From assembly GCF_000283515.1 (NCBI RefSeq), contig NC_015976.1, positions 992,001-1,056,000 on the forward strand: DNA of 64,000 nt. The letters run 5' to 3'. The notes under the pieces were generated by a model that saw only the letters and a list, made by a program, of their open reading frames with translations, made no database searches and was not told where the DNA came from. Both the position numbers and the translations under genes were made by a program. The stretch comes from Sphingobium sp. SYK-6. GTDB taxonomy: Bacteria; Pseudomonadota; Alphaproteobacteria; Sphingomonadales; Sphingomonadaceae. Below, one piece after another: positions 7,654-16,295 of this stretch (positions within the stretch are counted from its first letter, which is position 1; every line of letters starts with the position of its first letter).

Positions 7654-9108
7654 ATGTCTGAAGGCGATCTGCGCACGCTGCCGGTGCGCAATCCACGTAC
7701 CGGCGAAATCGATTTTAACCTGACGGTCGCGAGCGCGGCGGAGGTCGCGCAGAAGGCGGCCCGCCTGCGCGAGAACCAGAAGGCCTGGGGCGCCATGCCC
7801 CTCCCGGCGCGGATCGGCATCATGCAGCGCTTCCTGGGCGAAGTGGCGAAGCGCAAGGACGCGATCGCCGAGGCGGACGCTGCCGATACCGGCGGCTGCC
7901 ATACATCCTATCTCCAGGGCTTCATCACCATGGGGACCATCGGCGGCTGGGTCGAGGACGCGCAGGCCGCGCTCGACAAGGCGGGCTATGAAGGCCCTTC
8001 CAAGGCGATGCCGAGCGTGTCGGTGCGCACCCAGTTCGTGCCTTATCCGCTGGTGAGCGTGATCGGGCCGTGGAACGCGCCGATGATGCTGGTGCTGCTC
8101 GATGCGATTCCCGCCCTGTTCGCGGGCTGTGCGGTGCTCATCAAGGCGTCGGAAGTGACGCCGCGCTGGGTGGAAGCGCTGTTCGAGGCCGTGAAGCAGG
8201 TGCCGGAGCTCGCCGGCGTGTTCGATTATGTGCATGGCGATGGCTCGACGGGCCAGGCGATGATTGATGAATCGGATCTCGTCTGCTTCACCGGCAGTGT
8301 GCCCACGGGGCGCAAGATCGCCGTGCAGTGCGCCCAGCGGCTCATCCCTTGCTATCTGGAACTGGGCGGCAAGGACCCGGTGATCGTCACTGCCGATGCC
8401 GATCTGGAGCGGGCGACCACGGCCGTGCTGCGCGGCGGCGTGCATGCCAATGGCATGGTCTGCTTCTCGGTCGAGCGCATCTATGTCGCGCGCGCCATCC
8501 ATGACGACTTCGTGAAGCTGCTGGTGGAGAAGGCGCAGAAGGTCCGCCTCAATTGCGACAATCCGCGCGCCGGCCATCTGCATCCCTTCACTTTCGCGCC
8601 CCAGGCGGACATCGTGGCGAAGCAGCTGGCGGACGCCGTTGCCGCCGGCGCGACGATCCTGACCGGCGGCGAGGTCGAGAACATCCATGGCGGCCTCTAC
8701 ATGCGGCCGACCGTGGTCACCGGCGTCAATCACGAGATGGCGCTGATGAAGGACGAGACGTTCGGCCCGATCCTGCCCGTCATGCCGTTCGACACGGTCG
8801 AGGAAGCGATCGCGCTCGCCAACGATACCGAGTTCGGCCTCACCGCCAATGTGATCGCCGGCAGCGACGAGGATGCGCTGGCCATCGGCCTGCAGGTGAA
8901 TGCCGGTTCGGTCTTCATGCAGGACACGTTCCTCACCTTCGCCAAGAACCGCACGGTGGGCTCGAACAGCTTCGGCGTCTCGGGCGTGGGGGGCGGCGCG
9001 CGCACCGGGCCGGAAGCGATCCTGCGCTATGTCCGCCGCAAGGCGCTGCTCACCCAGCATGGCGCGCCCGCGGACATCCAGGACGATCATCATCTCGGAC
9101 GGCATTGA
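7654..9108 (+). CDS. NAD(P)-dependent aldehyde dehydrogenase
   Basis: A 484-residue aldehyde dehydrogenase that would oxidise an aldehyde to the carboxylic acid. The signature residues are present: Asn141 in GPWNAP, Lys164 in LIKASE, Glu236 in LELGGKDP and the catalytic Cys270 in NGMVCFS. The context near Cys (NGMVC rather than the common GQxC) marks a less usual subgroup. It is the first gene of a five-gene unit with an NTF2 protein, alcohol dehydrogenase, esterase and a carotenoid-oxygenase-family enzyme. A likely job is oxidation of an aromatic aldehyde made by the alcohol dehydrogenase or by stilbene cleavage (vanillin-like). GGGAGAGG lies upstream of the ATG. Confidence 0.93.
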   Translation: MSEGDLRTLPVRNPRTGEIDFNLTVASAAEVAQKAARLRENQKAWGAMPLPARIGIMQRFLGEVAKRKDAIAEADAADTGGCHTSYLQGFITMGTIGGWVEDAQAALDKAGYEGPSKAMPSVSVRTQFVPYPLVSVIGPWNAPMMLVLLDAIPALFAGCAVLIKASEVTPRWVEALFEAVKQVPELAGVFDYVHGDGSTGQAMIDESDLVCFTGSVPTGRKIAVQCAQRLIPCYLELGGKDPVIVTADADLERATTAVLRGGVHANGMVCFSVERIYVARAIHDDFVKLLVEKAQKVRLNCDNPRAGHLHPFTFAPQADIVAKQLADAVAAGATILTGGEVENIHGGLYMRPTVVTGVNHEMALMKDETFGPILPVMPFDTVEEAIALANDTEFGLTANVIAGSDEDALAIGLQVNAGSVFMQDTFLTFAKNRTVGSNSFGVSGVGGGARTGPEAILRYVRRKALLTQHGAPADIQDDHHLGRH

Positions 9109-9133
9109 GAATTAAAGGACGGAGGGAACTGAC

Positions 9134-9643
9134 ATGGCATGGCAACTGAGCGCGCTCGACCGGCTCGAAATCCAGGAACTCTATGCGCGCTACGCATGGG
9201 GCATCGATCTGGCCGACGAGGAGATGGCGCTGTCCGCCTTCGCGAAGGACGGCTGGTTCGATCATCTCTGGCAGGGCCGGGTGCAGGGGCATGAGGCGAT
9301 CCTCGAGAACCTGCGGTCGCTGTGGAACGACCGGCAGAGCTGGTGGTATGGCCGCCAGCACCTGATGAACACCATCATCATGGACCCGCGCGAGGAAGAG
9401 GGGGAAGTGGACTGCCGCTGCTTCTTCCAGATCATCCAGTTCCAGACCGATTATCACACCAACTTCGTGTTCGGCATCGGCACGCGGCAGGACCATGTGA
9501 CGAAGAAGGAAGGCGTGTGGCGCTTCCAGTCGCTGCACGTGAACGCGTGGACGGCGGCCGATCAGGTGCCGTGGAAAGGCGAGATCCTGCTCAAGCAGAA
9601 GCCCAGCCACAAGGCGCCGCCCGTCGCGGGCAGGAAGGACTGA
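9134..9643 (+). CDS. SnoaL-like / NTF2-fold protein (SnoaL_4 type), candidate lyase
   Basis: A 169-residue NTF2-fold protein of the SnoaL_4 type (N-terminal RLEIQELYARYAWGIDLAD, later GWFDHLWQGR and WYGRQHLMNTIIM). It is a different subgroup from the three DWPDF-motif paralogues in this island. Its direct operon partnership with a lignostilbene-dioxygenase-family gene parallels the Novosphingobium pathway in which the NTF2-superfamily enzyme LdpA makes lignostilbene and LsdD cleaves it. I cannot confirm LdpA catalytic residues by eye. GGACGGAGGGA lies about 7 bases before the ATG. It could equally be a dioxygenase small-subunit-like or binding protein. Confidence 0.78.
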   Translation: MAWQLSALDRLEIQELYARYAWGIDLADEEMALSAFAKDGWFDHLWQGRVQGHEAILENLRSLWNDRQSWWYGRQHLMNTIIMDPREEEGEVDCRCFFQIIQFQTDYHTNFVFGIGTRQDHVTKKEGVWRFQSLHVNAWTAADQVPWKGEILLKQKPSHKAPPVAGRKD

Positions 9644-9648
9644 GCGCC

Positions 9649-10749
9649 ATGAAGATCACCGCTGCCGTCAGCCGCTCCAATCAGGCGGCGCCCAGTCTCG
9701 AGACGCTCGAGCTTGAGGCGCCGCGCCCCGGCGAATTGCTGGTGCGCATCGTCGCGGTCGGCATCTGCCATACCGATCTGCACGAGCATCCCGGCCGCCA
9801 CGCGCCGCACCCCATCGTGCTCGGCCATGAAGGCGCGGGCGTGGTGGAAGCGCTGGGCGAGGGCGTGCGCGGCTTTGCCGTGGGCGACCATGTGCTGCTC
9901 TCCGGCAGCAGCTGCGGCGCCTGCCCGAGCTGCATCGCCGGGCGCCCCACCTATTGCGACCTTGCGATGCCCATGAACTTCGGCGGCAAGCGGCTCGACG
10001 GGTCGACTGCGCTCTCCTGCGGCGACGAGGCGATCCACTCGCACTTCTTCGGCCAGTCCTCCTTCGCCACTTACAGCATCGTGCCCGAACGCACGGCCGT
10101 GAAGGTGGACAAGGACGTGCCGCTGGAGCTGCTCGCGCCGCTCGGCTGCGGCGTCATCACCGGCGCGGGCTCGGTGATCGAGGCGCTCAAAGTGAAGGCG
10201 GGCGACACGATCGCCATCTTCGGCACGGGCGGCGTCGGCCTTTCGGCCGTGATGGCGGCGCGGCTGGTCGGCGCGCGGCGCATCGTCGCGGTGGACATCA
10301 ACCAGGAGCGGCTCGACCTCGCGCTGGAGCTTGGCGCGACCGACATCGTGCGGGCGGACGGCGAGAATGTCGCCCAGCAGATCCGCGCCCTCACCGGGCG
10401 CGGCATGGACTATACGCTGAACACGACGACGGTGGCCGCGGTGCACACGATGGCGCTGGAATGCCTCTCCATGAACGGCACGGCCGGCTTCGTCGCCGCG
10501 CCGCGCGGGGAATGGGCGCCGGCCATGTTCCCCATGCTGGCCGGCGGGCGGCAATTGCGCGGCATTCTGGGCGGCGACGCCAATCCGCGCACTTTCCTGC
10601 CGATGCTGATCGATTACTGGAAGCAGGGCCGCTTCCCCTTCGAGAAGCTCATCAAGGCCTATCGGTTCGACGAGATCGAACAGGCCTTTCACGACAGCGA
10701 GAAAGGCACCGTCATCAAGGCCGTGCTCAAGGTGGGAGAAGCTGCATGA
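9649..10749 (+). CDS. Zinc-dependent alcohol dehydrogenase (aryl-alcohol dehydrogenase type)
   Basis: A 366-residue medium-chain alcohol dehydrogenase. Catalytic zinc ligands are Cys40, His60-Glu61 and Cys167. The structural zinc site is complete (Cys89, Cys92, Cys95, Cys103). GTGGVG at about residues 192-197 starts the NAD-binding Rossmann fold. The overall pattern (GICHTDLHEH, LGCGVITGAGSV) is that of aryl/benzyl-alcohol dehydrogenases. It starts 6 bases after the NTF2 stop and its stop overlaps the next ATG (ATGA), so all are translated together. It would oxidise an aromatic side-chain alcohol such as a coniferyl- or benzyl-type alcohol; the exact substrate is inferred. Confidence 0.92.
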   Translation: MKITAAVSRSNQAAPSLETLELEAPRPGELLVRIVAVGICHTDLHEHPGRHAPHPIVLGHEGAGVVEALGEGVRGFAVGDHVLLSGSSCGACPSCIAGRPTYCDLAMPMNFGGKRLDGSTALSCGDEAIHSHFFGQSSFATYSIVPERTAVKVDKDVPLELLAPLGCGVITGAGSVIEALKVKAGDTIAIFGTGGVGLSAVMAARLVGARRIVAVDINQERLDLALELGATDIVRADGENVAQQIRALTGRGMDYTLNTTTVAAVHTMALECLSMNGTAGFVAAPRGEWAPAMFPMLAGGRQLRGILGGDANPRTFLPMLIDYWKQGRFPFEKLIKAYRFDEIEQAFHDSEKGTVIKAVLKVGEAA

Positions 10750-11594
10750 CTCCTGAAATCCGCGCGAAGCTTGCCGCTTACGGCACTGAACTCACGCCCG
10801 GCATGATGGGCGGGACGCAGGAAATCTACCGGGCACTCCAGCCCGGCCTGCCCGCTGGTGCGAAACTGACCCGCGACCATCGCTACGGGCCGGACGAGCG
10901 CCATCGCCTCGACATCTTCACCAAGGACGGGCTCTCCGGCGCGCCGGTGCTGGTCTTCGTGCATGGCGGCGGGTTCGTCATGGGCGACAAGACCACCGAG
11001 GGCTCGCCTTTCTATGACAATATTGGCGGGTTTGCGGTGGACGAGGGCTATGTCGGCGTCACCATGACCTATCGGCTCGCGCCGGCCGTCCAATGGCCCG
11101 CGGGCGGGGAGGACGTCGCGGCGGCGGTGACCTGGCTGCGCGAGAATATCGCGCAGTTCGGCGGTGATCCCGAGCGCATCTTCGTGATGGGCCAGTCGGC
11201 CGGGGCCGTGCATGTCGCCGACTATGTCGCGCGCTTCTCGCCCGCGATTGCCGGCGCGCTGCTCATCTCGGGCATTTACGATGTCGCGGCGGCGGAGCCC
11301 AACCAGTTCCAGAAGGCCTATTATGGCGAGGATCCCTTCGGCTGGGCGCCCGCCTCGACCGTCGCCGGCCTCGTCACCGCCAAGATCCCGGTCCTGATGA
11401 CCGTCTCCGAGTTCGATCCGGTCGATTTCCAGCGCCAGGCTGCCAGCTTCGCGGAGCGCTATGCCACGACGAACAAGGCCTTCCCCCGGCTGCACTGGCT
11501 GGCGGGCCACAACCATCTCTCACCCGTGCTCGAGATCGGCACGCCGGACAGCGATCTTGAACATCACATCATGAACTTCATCGCCACGGTCTGA
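10746..11594 (+). CDS. Alpha/beta hydrolase, HSL/carboxylesterase type
   Basis: A 282-residue esterase-like hydrolase. HGGGF (from residue 73) is the oxyanion-hole motif of the hormone-sensitive-lipase group. GQSAGA holds the nucleophile Ser151. Asp224 in SEFDP and a His in GHNHLSP (255-257) complete the triad. The ATG overlaps the stop of the alcohol dehydrogenase (ATGA), showing translational coupling. There is no signal peptide. In this operon it might open an ester or lactone intermediate, or remove an acyl group before oxidation; nothing in the sequence fixes the substrate. Confidence 0.9.
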   Translation: MTPEIRAKLAAYGTELTPGMMGGTQEIYRALQPGLPAGAKLTRDHRYGPDERHRLDIFTKDGLSGAPVLVFVHGGGFVMGDKTTEGSPFYDNIGGFAVDEGYVGVTMTYRLAPAVQWPAGGEDVAAAVTWLRENIAQFGGDPERIFVMGQSAGAVHVADYVARFSPAIAGALLISGIYDVAAAEPNQFQKAYYGEDPFGWAPASTVAGLVTAKIPVLMTVSEFDPVDFQRQAASFAERYATTNKAFPRLHWLAGHNHLSPVLEIGTPDSDLEHHIMNFIATV

Positions 11595-11623
11595 GGCGAG
11601 GAGCGTCTTCCAGGAGAATTGCC

Positions 11624-13075
11624 ATGGTCGAACCAATCCACTTTCCCGACATCGAACTTTATCGCGGCTGGGGCGAGCCGATGCGCGCCAATATCGAGAT
11701 GCGCGGCCTCGAGCTCATTTCCGGCGCCATCCCCGACGGGCTGGAAGGTGCGCTCTATCGCTGCGGGGCGGACCGGCAATATCCCTCGGGCCGCACGGAC
11801 GACATCTTCATCGACGGTGAAGGGCAGGTCCACATGCTGCGCTTCAAGGACAATCAGGTCGATTATGTCGTGAAGTGGGTGGAGACGGAGCGCTACAAGC
11901 GGCAGAAGGAAGCGCGCCGGGGCCTCTTCGGCGGCTATCGCAACCGCTACACGGTCGACGAGAGCGTCAAGGACGTGCATCTGGGCACCGCCAACACCAC
12001 GGCGATGTTCCATGCCGGCCATCTCTACGCGCTGAAGGAGGACGATCTGCCTTATGAGATCGATCCCGAGACGCTGGAGACGATCGCGCGCGTCGATTTC
12101 GACGGGCAGGTGACGGCGGAAAGCCTCACCGCGCACCCCAAGGTCGATCCGATCACCAACGAGCTGCTCACTTTCTCCTATCAGGCGAAGGGCGATGCGA
12201 CGACGGACTTCTGCTTCTACGTGTTCGGCCCGAACCGCGAGAAAGTGACCGAGATCTGGTTCAACATGCCCTATGCGGCCTGCGTCCATGATTTCGCGAT
12301 CACCAAGGACTGGGTGGTGGTGCCCTTCTTCCCGCTCATCACGGATCTCGACGTGGTGAAGCAGGGCGGCCCCTTCTATCAGTGGCACCCGGACCAGCCG
12401 GTGCATGTCGCGCTGGTGCCGCGCTATGGCAAGGCGGAGGACATCCGCTGGTTCAAGGGCCCCACGGGCAGCGCGGGCCACATGATGAATGCCTATCAGG
12501 ACGGCACGAAGATCCATCTCGACCTGTGCTATTATGAGGGCAATTGCTTCCCCTTCTTCACCACGCCGACTGGCGAGCGCACCAAGTTCGTGCCGCCCTT
12601 CCTGACGCGCATGACCTTCGATCTCGCCAGCAACGAGGATGGCTTCACTACGCAGCGGCTGCTCAACATTCCCTGCGAGATGCCGCGCACGGATGATCGC
12701 TATCAGGGCCGGCCCTATCGCTATGGCTTCGCGATCGCGCGCAGCAAGGATGCGAGCGGCATTGCCCGGGTCGATCATGAGACCGGCGCGGCGGACGTGT
12801 GGAATCCGGGCGAAGGTGACGGCGTGCAGGAGCCGCAGTTCGTGCCCCGCTCGCCCGATGCGCCGGAAGGCGACGGCTGGCTGCTCGTGCTGGTCTCGCG
12901 CGTGTCGAAGAACCGCAGCGATCTCGCCATCCTCGATGCGCAGAATCTCGCGGCGGGCCCGGTGGCACTGCTCAAGCTGCCGGTGCGCGTGCGCTCCACC
13001 TTCCATGGCACTTGGGTGCCGGAAGAGACGCTGCAGAGCGGCCAGTATCGCATGAGCCTCAGCTCGGCGGCCTGA
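11624..13075 (+). CDS. Carotenoid oxygenase family protein, candidate lignostilbene dioxygenase
   Basis: A 483-residue member of the carotenoid cleavage/lignostilbene dioxygenase family, which splits an interphenyl or polyene C=C bond with O2 using non-haem iron held by four histidines. The four candidates are conserved: His171 (LTAHPKVD), His222 (CVHDFAIT), His286 (SAGHMMNA) and His461 (STFHGTWVP). The length is typical of bacterial lignostilbene dioxygenases. Its operon partners (aldehyde and alcohol dehydrogenases, NTF2 protein) and nearby DUF3237 and GMC genes favour a stilbene rather than a carotenoid substrate. Cleavage would give two aromatic aldehydes. It is the last gene of the unit, followed by a terminator-like hairpin. 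Confidence 0.9.
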   Translation: MVEPIHFPDIELYRGWGEPMRANIEMRGLELISGAIPDGLEGALYRCGADRQYPSGRTDDIFIDGEGQVHMLRFKDNQVDYVVKWVETERYKRQKEARRGLFGGYRNRYTVDESVKDVHLGTANTTAMFHAGHLYALKEDDLPYEIDPETLETIARVDFDGQVTAESLTAHPKVDPITNELLTFSYQAKGDATTDFCFYVFGPNREKVTEIWFNMPYAACVHDFAITKDWVVVPFFPLITDLDVVKQGGPFYQWHPDQPVHVALVPRYGKAEDIRWFKGPTGSAGHMMNAYQDGTKIHLDLCYYEGNCFPFFTTPTGERTKFVPPFLTRMTFDLASNEDGFTTQRLLNIPCEMPRTDDRYQGRPYRYGFAIARSKDASGIARVDHETGAADVWNPGEGDGVQEPQFVPRSPDAPEGDGWLLVLVSRVSKNRSDLAILDAQNLAAGPVALLKLPVRVRSTFHGTWVPEETLQSGQYRMSLSSAA

Positions 13076-13130
13076 TCCCGGCTTCCCCTCGCGCCATCGG
13101 GGCGGGGGGAGCAGCCTTCATCCGCAACAG

Positions 13131-13164
13131 GCGGGGCGTCGTTCCGGCGCCCCGCTTTGCGTTT
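13131..13164 (+). terminator. Hairpin after the carotenoid-oxygenase operon, likely terminator
   Basis: GCGGGGCG (13131-13138) pairs with CGCCCCGC (13148-13155) over a 9-base loop and is followed by the T-rich TTTGCGTTT. It lies 56 bases after the stop codon. The interrupted T-run makes it a moderate candidate. Confidence 0.55.
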
Positions 13165-13278
13165 GGGCCCGCTCTGGCTTTCCGGGATAGCAGGCGATGC
13201 CCCCCGACCCACCTGCCGCTTTCACCCCCGGGGTATGGACACAGTCGGCGACTCTGCAGCGAAGTCACTCATTTTCCT

Positions 13279-13443
13279 CGTCATTCCCGCGCACGCGGGA
13301 ATCCAGTGGCCCGTCCGCCATGGAACGCTCCCTCGACCCTCATCCCCGCGTCCCAAGCGAACCGGGACTGGGAAGACCTTCCCGTTAGCCATGGTTTTGC
13401 GTCGCGAGGGTGACTGGATTCCCGCGTGCGCGGGAATGACGAG
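13279..13443. repeat. REP-type inverted pair (REPIN), copy 1
   Basis: Two palindromic units face each other. One is ATTCCCGCG-CA-CGCGGGAAT at 13283-13302 inside CGTCATTCCC...; the mirror unit is ATTCCCGCG-TG-CGCGGGAAT at 13418-13437 ending in GAATGACGAG. The roughly 110 bases between them are recognisably related, in inverted orientation, to those between the units at 16296-16508. This is a non-coding dispersed element, probably mobilised by a RAYT-type transposase encoded elsewhere. Apart from this element and the terminator, the 13076-13528 gap holds no gene that I can support. Confidence 0.8.
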
Positions 13444-13528
13444 CAGCGGGAGGGCCGATGCGCTCCCCCGACAATTCAGCCATGGCTCTGGCTATCAGCG
13501 CACGCCCTTCCGCCGCGCGGATCGCGCG

Positions 13529-13912
13529 TCATTCGATCCGGCGGAAGCGGGCCGAGCGGATGCGGGTGAACCGGCCATCCGCGATGTCGTAGAAAGCGAA
13601 ATTGATGCTTTGCCGCCGCGCGCCCTTCGTGAGCGGACCGGTGGGGAAATCCGGCCAGTCCTCCCGCGCGACCAGTGTCGTGCGGATCTCGGCGGCGGCC
13701 ATCGTCTCGCTGCCCACGAAGCTCAGCAGGTCCACCGTCTCGTCCAGTCGCGCGCGGACCCCGCGATAGAAATCCAGCACCGCGGCGCGCCCGGTCAGCG
13801 TCGCGGCCTGCCCGAAGAACTGGACGTCATCGGCATAATAAGCGCCGAACCCCTCGAAATCGCCGCGATTGAACGCCGCGAGATAGGCCTCGAACCATGC
13901 GCGCCTGTCCAT
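13529..13912 (-). CDS. SnoaL-like / NTF2-fold protein next to the AAHS transporter
   Basis: A 127-residue NTF2-fold protein closely related to those at 5973 and 18162: FNRGDFEGFGAYYADDVQF, LDFYRGVRARLDETVDLL, the DWPDFPTGPLTKG motif and a C-terminal FTRIRSARFRR. It starts 3 bases after the stop of the transporter gene and so is cotranscribed with it. The family includes cofactor-free lyases and isomerases acting on polyketides and lignin dimers. Activity is unknown. The recurrence of one such gene in nearly every unit of the island suggests each acts on a related set of substrates or stereoisomers. Confidence 0.8.
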   Translation of the reverse strand: MDRRAWFEAYLAAFNRGDFEGFGAYYADDVQFFGQAATLTGRAAVLDFYRGVRARLDETVDLLSFVGSETMAAAEIRTTLVAREDWPDFPTGPLTKGARRQSINFAFYDIADGRFTRIRSARFRRIE

Positions 13913-13915
13913 GGA

Positions 13916-15277
13916 TCAGGCCTGCGCCGGCTGCCCGTCCGAGAAGCGCCGGCCGCGCATGACAAGGCCGAGCAGCAGCATGAGCAGCGCCACGCAGATC
14001 GGCAGCGTCGCGGCGAAGCTCATGGTGAGCTGCAGCGAATAATGCTGCGCCAGCGCGAAGGCGCCGCCCAGCGGTGCGAGGATGCCGCCGATCCGCCCGG
14101 CGCCCCCGGCCCAGCCGAGCGCCGTGCTGCGCATGCGCGGCGGGTAGACCTGCGCGATCATCGTGTTGATGCCGCCCTGTCCACCGGTCTGGAAGAAGCT
14201 CCAGGCGAGCGCCACGACAATGAACAGGCCGCTGTGGAACGGCACCCAGGAGAGCGAGATCAGTGCGCCCGCGAGCATGAAATAGAAGAAGGCGAGCAGC
14301 ATCGTGGCGGGCAGGCGGTCCATCAGCCAGCCGATGCAGAGCGTGCCGACCACCCCGCCCATATAGGCGATGAGGGCGACTTTCGCGAATTCCTGGATGG
14401 GGACGCCCGCCATCTCCTGGAAGAAGGTGGGCAGCCAGGCGGACATGAGGGCAGTGTTCGTCATGCTGATCGCGCAGGCGAGCCAGATGACGGTGGTCAT
14501 CGCGAGGCGGCCTTCCGAGAACACGTCGCTCAGCCGGGCCTTGCGGCCGGAGGTCTCGCCGCCCTCGATCACGAACAGCTCGTCGCCGCGCAGTTCGACC
14601 GAGGGATCGATGCGCCGCAGCGTCTTGGCGATGCTGCGGTCCGAGGGATTGCGCTCGGCGCGGAACTTCAGTGATTCCGGCACGAAGAGGATCAGCAGCG
14701 GCACGCAGATGAGCGGGACGAGCCCGCCGATATAGAAAGCGCTTTGCCAGCCGAAATCGTCCAGCAGCCATGCCGCGACCACGCCGCTCGAGGCGCTGCC
14801 CATCGAATAGCCGGCAAGGGCGACCGCGATGAAGGTGGAGCGCCTCCGCTTGGGCGTGATTTCCGAGATCATGGCCATGGACATGCCGAGGCCCGCCGCC
14901 ATGAAGATGCCGCCGATGCCGCGCAGGATGGCGAGCTGCGTCAGCGTCTGTGCGTAGACGCTCAGCAGGGTGATGATGCCGAAGGTCAGGCACGTGAAGA
15001 TCAGCATCGCGCGGCGCCCGAAGCGGTCGGCGAGCGGCGAGATGGTGAAGGCGCCGACGGCAAGGCCGATCTGCTGATAGACGAACAGCGGCGCCATCGC
15101 TTCCGAAGGCTCGCCGAAGCCGGCGGCAATGGCCGGCGCGATCTTGCCGATCATGAAGATGTCGTAGCCGTCGATGAAGCACACGAGGATGCACACGAAC
15201 AGCGCCATCGCCTGCGTCGCGCCGATGCGCGAGCGATCGATGAAGGCTTCGACGTCGAATCTGGTCATGAAGGGCAT
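13916..15277 (-). CDS. MFS transporter, aromatic acid:H+ symporter (AAHS) family
   Basis: A 453-residue major facilitator with 12 predicted transmembrane segments. The AAHS signature DGYD lies in the first helix (VCFIDGYDIFMIGKIAP). DRFGRRAML is the MFS loop 2-3 motif and VPESLKFRAERNP starts the long central cytoplasmic loop. AAHS proteins (PcaK, VanK) import benzoates and related acids with protons. It probably imports an aromatic acid used by the island. The start could also be the Met three codons downstream. It is cotranscribed with the NTF2 gene at 13529, and a GTTGAT-N5-ATCAAC palindrome lies about 57 bases before the ATG. Confidence 0.92.
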   Translation of the reverse strand: MPFMTRFDVEAFIDRSRIGATQAMALFVCILVCFIDGYDIFMIGKIAPAIAAGFGEPSEAMAPLFVYQQIGLAVGAFTISPLADRFGRRAMLIFTCLTFGIITLLSVYAQTLTQLAILRGIGGIFMAAGLGMSMAMISEITPKRRRSTFIAVALAGYSMGSASSGVVAAWLLDDFGWQSAFYIGGLVPLICVPLLILFVPESLKFRAERNPSDRSIAKTLRRIDPSVELRGDELFVIEGGETSGRKARLSDVFSEGRLAMTTVIWLACAISMTNTALMSAWLPTFFQEMAGVPIQEFAKVALIAYMGGVVGTLCIGWLMDRLPATMLLAFFYFMLAGALISLSWVPFHSGLFIVVALAWSFFQTGGQGGINTMIAQVYPPRMRSTALGWAGGAGRIGGILAPLGGAFALAQHYSLQLTMSFAATLPICVALLMLLLGLVMRGRRFSDGQPAQA

Positions 15278-15330
15278 CCCGCATTGGCGCCCGGTTCCGC
15301 CGGGGCTGTTGTCCGGCCCCCTTCAATCAC

Positions 15331-15353
15331 GGAGTTGATGGGGAATCAACAAG
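15331..15353. promoter_or_regulatory. GTTGAT-N5-ATCAAC palindrome upstream of the AAHS transporter, candidate operator
   Basis: A perfect inverted repeat (15334-15339 with 15345-15350) sits in the 165-base gap between the transporter and the divergent DUF305 gene. With flanking bases it matches the site at 20251-20272 at 18 of 22 positions (GGAGTT-ATG-GA-TCAACAA shared). Both share GTTGAT-type half-sites with the sites around the tandem MarR gene. Confidence 0.5.
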
Positions 15354-15442
15354 GAATGGGCGGATCGGCATGCTCCCGCGACCTTGCGGGGGAAACGATC
15401 CGGTCCCGCAGCCGTTGGAGCCATATCCCGTAAAGCGAGGGG

Positions 15443-15970
15443 ATGATGACCATGAGCTATCGACGCTTCGCCGCGATGATCGTCACGTCGACCATCGTGA
15501 TGTTCGGCCTGATGTATCTCAACGTCTATGCCGCCGATCACATCTTCTTCAGCCAGACGCGCGGCTGGATGGCGCTGCTGATGGGGGCGGCGATGGCCGT
15601 CGTCATGCTCGGCTTCATGTGGCCGATGTATCCCAGCCGGGCGATCAATCTCGGCATCCTCGGCGGCAGCATCGTCCTCTTCGCCGCCGCGCTCGCGCTT
15701 GTCCGCAGCCAGGAGACGGTGAACGACGTCTCCTACATGAAGGCGATGATCCCGCATCATTCGATCGCGATCCTCACCAGCGAGCGCGCGCATATCCGCG
15801 ATCCGCGGGTGCGCCTGCTGGCGGACCGGATCATCGAGGCGCAGGTCCGCGAGATCGGCGAAATGAAGGCCCTGATCGCGGACCTGCGCCGCAACCCGCC
15901 GCCCGACGACGCACCCGCGCTTCTCCCCTACCGCCAGCGCGGCGATCCGCCCCCGCCGCCGGCCCGCTGA
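15443..15970 (+). CDS. DUF305 domain membrane protein
   Basis: A 175-residue protein with three N-terminal transmembrane segments (about residues 8-28, 40-58 and 66-85) followed by a DUF305 domain. The domain has the characteristic MIPHHSIAILTSE motif with adjacent histidines, a ferritin-like four-helix feature linked in other members to metal (often copper) handling. Its C-terminal tail is Pro-rich (RGDPPPPPAR). It diverges from the AAHS transporter and stands alone, followed by repeats. It does not obviously belong to the aromatic pathway. The second Met (position 2 or 4) could be the start. Confidence 0.85.
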   Translation: MMTMSYRRFAAMIVTSTIVMFGLMYLNVYAADHIFFSQTRGWMALLMGAAMAVVMLGFMWPMYPSRAINLGILGGSIVLFAAALALVRSQETVNDVSYMKAMIPHHSIAILTSERAHIRDPRVRLLADRIIEAQVREIGEMKALIADLRRNPPPDDAPALLPYRQRGDPPPPPAR

Positions 15971-16051
15971 TCCGGAGGCGCTCCGGCGTGGGCGGCCCAG
16001 ACGATGTCCGCTTTGCAAAGGTCGTGACGGACGTTTGACCACGGCAAAGTT

Positions 16052-16229
16052 GTGGGAAGCGGCCTTCGCCCTCTCCCCTTCAGGGGAGAGGGTTGGGAGA
16101 GGGGAGGTCGCACGCTGGCTGATCTCCCCCTCTCAACTTCGGCTAGTCAGCACGCTGACAAGCCTCCGTTTCTCTCCCCTCAAGGGGAGAGAGCAACAGC
16201 AGCAATATCGTCGTATCCGAACAGTCTGC
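16052..16229. repeat. Dispersed intergenic repeat with two CTCTCCCC hairpins, long copy
   Basis: This 178-base segment contains the hairpins CTCTCCCCTT-CAGGGGAGAG at 16071-16090 and CTCTCCCCT-CA-AGGGGAGAG at 16072-type spacing at 16172-16191. A shorter copy occurs at 62139-62279. The long copy carries an extra 40 bases bounded by the 7-base direct repeat CACGCTG (16111 and 16151). The element is non-coding; with REPIN copy 2 it accounts for most of the 15971-16532 gene-free stretch. The hairpins could terminate transcription from the DUF305 gene. Confidence 0.75.
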
Positions 16230-16295
16230 TTTTATGAAGGGCCGTGCGATAGCGGAACGGCTCGATTGGCGTGAGGAGCGGACGTTTCCCACTTT

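Noticed and set aside
15392..15417. GGAAAC-N16-CGTT upstream of the DUF305 gene considered as an EcfG promoter
   Set aside because: The -35 element has an extra A relative to GGAAC, so it does not meet the consensus well enough.
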